A stretch of DNA of 6,999 nt from Neisseriaceae bacterium (GTDB taxonomy: Bacteria; Pseudomonadota; Gammaproteobacteria; Burkholderiales; UBA11063), in contig CANISK010000078.1 of assembly GCA_947470205.1 (NCBI GenBank), positions 1 through 6,999 on the forward strand, written 5' to 3'. Positions within the stretch are counted from its first letter, which is position 1, and each line of letters opens with the position of its first letter. Shown here piece by piece: positions 5,711 to 6,999 of the stretch. The notes beneath the pieces are model-generated. The model made no database searches. It saw nothing but the letters and a program-made list of their open reading frames with translations, and was not told where the DNA came from. The translations under genes were made by a program, and so were the position numbers.

Positions 5711-6999
5711 TTACCGAATTCTCATGCCAGGAATTGCATTCATATCAGTTTCTAGGATGTAAATTCCACTATTTTTATCTTCAAAGCTAGCGGCAAGAAC
5801 CATACCCTCACTAATACCAAATTTCATTTTGCGAGGCATCAAGTTTGCAATCATTACCGTATGCTTGCCAATTAAATCCTCTGGTTTATAAGCAGATTTA
5901 ATACCAGCAAATATATTTCTAGTCCCAACTCCAATATCAAGGGTTAGATTGATTAGTTTATCCGCTCCATCTACGTGTTTTGCATCAATAATCTTGGCAA
6001 CACGAAGGTCAATTTTGCTAAAGTCATCAATGGTGATAGTATCTGCAATTGGCTCATATTGGTGATCTGGAGCGTTAGGTGTCTCAGTGTTAATAGTGTG
6101 ATTTTCATTATTAGAGTTAATTAGCGTATCTGTCATGGTATTATCTATCCTTTTAAGTAAATGGTTATATTTATTTATTACGTGATTTTCCAGATGATTA
6201 TTTACGTCAATCCACCTTAGGTCATTAATGTTTAAAAACTGTTCAATTTGAATACATAAAGATGGTGTGATTGGTTTTAGATATAATGTAATTATCTTAA
6301 AAGCGTTAATTAAAATGGTACATATTTCATGTAATTTAATATGTGCGGTGGTATCACGAGCCAATACCCACGGTTTGACCTCATCAATAAATTCATTAAT
6401 ATAGTCCACCAATTCCATAATAACCCGTGTGACTTTAGCAAATTCTCGTGCGTGGTATTCTTCTTTAATTAAATCCGCACTATTTGTGATTTTATCTATA
6501 ATGTATTTGTATTCATCTGAGATTATGGTAAGCTTATTATCAAAAAATTTATCTAAAAATGATGAAGTACGAGCGGCGATATTAATAAATTTACCGATTA
6601 ATTCTGAATTTACTCGCGATACAAAGTCATTTAATGAAAAATCTATATCATCAATTTTAGTGGTGAGTTTGCTTGCAATGTAATAACGAAATAGTGTTGG
6701 TGAAATGCCAGATTTTATGAATTGTTTGGCACTAATGAATGTACCTTTTGACTTGGACATTTTTTGATTATCGACAGTTAAAAAACCGTGAGGAAGTATC
6801 TTTTGTGGAGTTTGAAATCCAGAATAATATAAAACTGATGGCCAAAATAATGCATGAAAGTATATAATATCTTTCCCAATAAAATGATATATCTGAGTAT
6901 GTTCATTGTTCCATAAGCCATAAAAATCAATATTCATTTTGTGGCAATAGTTCAATAAACTACCCATATAGCCAATTGGCGCATCTAACCATACGTAAA
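5711..6999 (-). CDS. metG: Methionyl-tRNA synthetase, C-terminal two thirds (cut by window end)
   Basis: This class I aminoacyl-tRNA synthetase charges tRNA-Met, including the initiator. The reading frame is open through the right edge (about 428 aa visible; E. coli MetRS is 677 aa), so the HIGH motif and zinc-binding region lie outside. Counting from the ATG at 6967, visible parts are: just upstream, the conserved [25 protein letters not shown] (27-38); KMSKSKG (69-75), the catalytic KMSKS loop; the anticodon-binding helical domain including FVSRVN (115-120) and VKPWVLAR (197-204); an Asn/Thr-rich linker (about 275-310); and a C-terminal EMAPII/Trbp111-type tRNA-binding domain (about 311-418) with [18 protein letters not shown] and [13 protein letters not shown]. 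That extra domain is present in the E. coli-type dimeric enzyme. The ATG at 6967 is internal, not the true start. rdgB follows after 5 nt. Confidence 0.97.
   Translation of the reverse strand, partial: YVWLDAPIGYMGSLLNYCHKMNIDFYGLWNNEHTQIYHFIGKDIIYFHALFWPSVLYYSGFQTPQKILPHGFLTVDNQKMSKSKGTFISAKQFIKSGISPTLFRYYIASKLTTKIDDIDFSLNDFVSRVNSELIGKFINIAARTSSFLDKFFDNKLTIISDEYKYIIDKITNSADLIKEEYHAREFAKVTRVIMELVDYINEFIDEVKPWVLARDTTAHIKLHEICTILINAFKIITLYLKPITPSLCIQIEQFLNINDLRWIDVNNHLENHVINKYNHLLKRIDNTMTDTLINSNNENHTINTETPNAPDHQYEPIADTITIDDFSKIDLRVAKIIDAKHVDGADKLINLTLDIGVGTRNIFAGIKSAYKPEDLIGKHTVMIANLMPRKMKFGISEGMVLAASFEDKNSGIYILETDMNAIPGMRIR

Overview
The window looks like AT-rich bacterial chromosome. The recognisable housekeeping proteins (serine hydroxymethyltransferase, methionyl-tRNA synthetase with a C-terminal tRNA-binding domain, RdgB, ManC) resemble gammaproteobacterial versions. 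Low G+C, short intergenic gaps in the right half and decaying accessory genes would fit a host-associated or streamlined gammaproteobacterium, for example a sulfur-oxidising symbiont lineage. That placement is inference; nothing in the sequence proves it. Every gene I can support lies on the minus strand, so transcription runs from right to left.

Right half (about 3.65-7.0 kb), a compact gene string: the 3' two thirds of metG (cut by the window end), then rdgB 5 nt later, then manC overlapping rdgB by the 4-nt ATGA, then an Rpn-family PD-(D/E)XK nuclease 24 nt later. The first three are intact as far as they can be seen: tRNA charging, removal of non-canonical purine NTPs, and GDP-mannose supply. 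The Rpn gene also looks intact.

Middle (about 0.77-2.81 kb), an accessory patch that reads like the wreck of a type III restriction-modification locus. A 51-codon reading frame directly after the Rpn gene resembles the extreme N-terminus of a type III Mod methyltransferase, with almost all of the enzyme missing. It is followed by a terminator-like hairpin, a small DUF2442 gene, and a Res-type DEAD/DEAH helicase that stops right after helicase motif VI, with a shifted-frame remnant just beyond its stop. A 36-bp direct repeat (34/36 identical) encodes the last residues of the Mod remnant and recurs between the DUF2442 gene and res, so it brackets the DUF2442 segment. I read this as an ancestral mod-res pair in which mod was gutted, a small gene was placed in or next to it, and res lost its nuclease half.

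Left end (1-0.83 kb): the N-terminal 161 codons of glyA (cut by the window start), preceded by a 341-bp intergenic region. That region holds two partial 'tcattcccg' repeats and a 126-bp element made of two 40-bp inverted arms. Each arm folds into its own hairpin, and four of the five differences between the arms form two compensatory base-pair changes in the inner stem. This points to structural constraint on a REP/BIME-like element.

I see no tRNA, rRNA, CRISPR array or complete insertion sequence.
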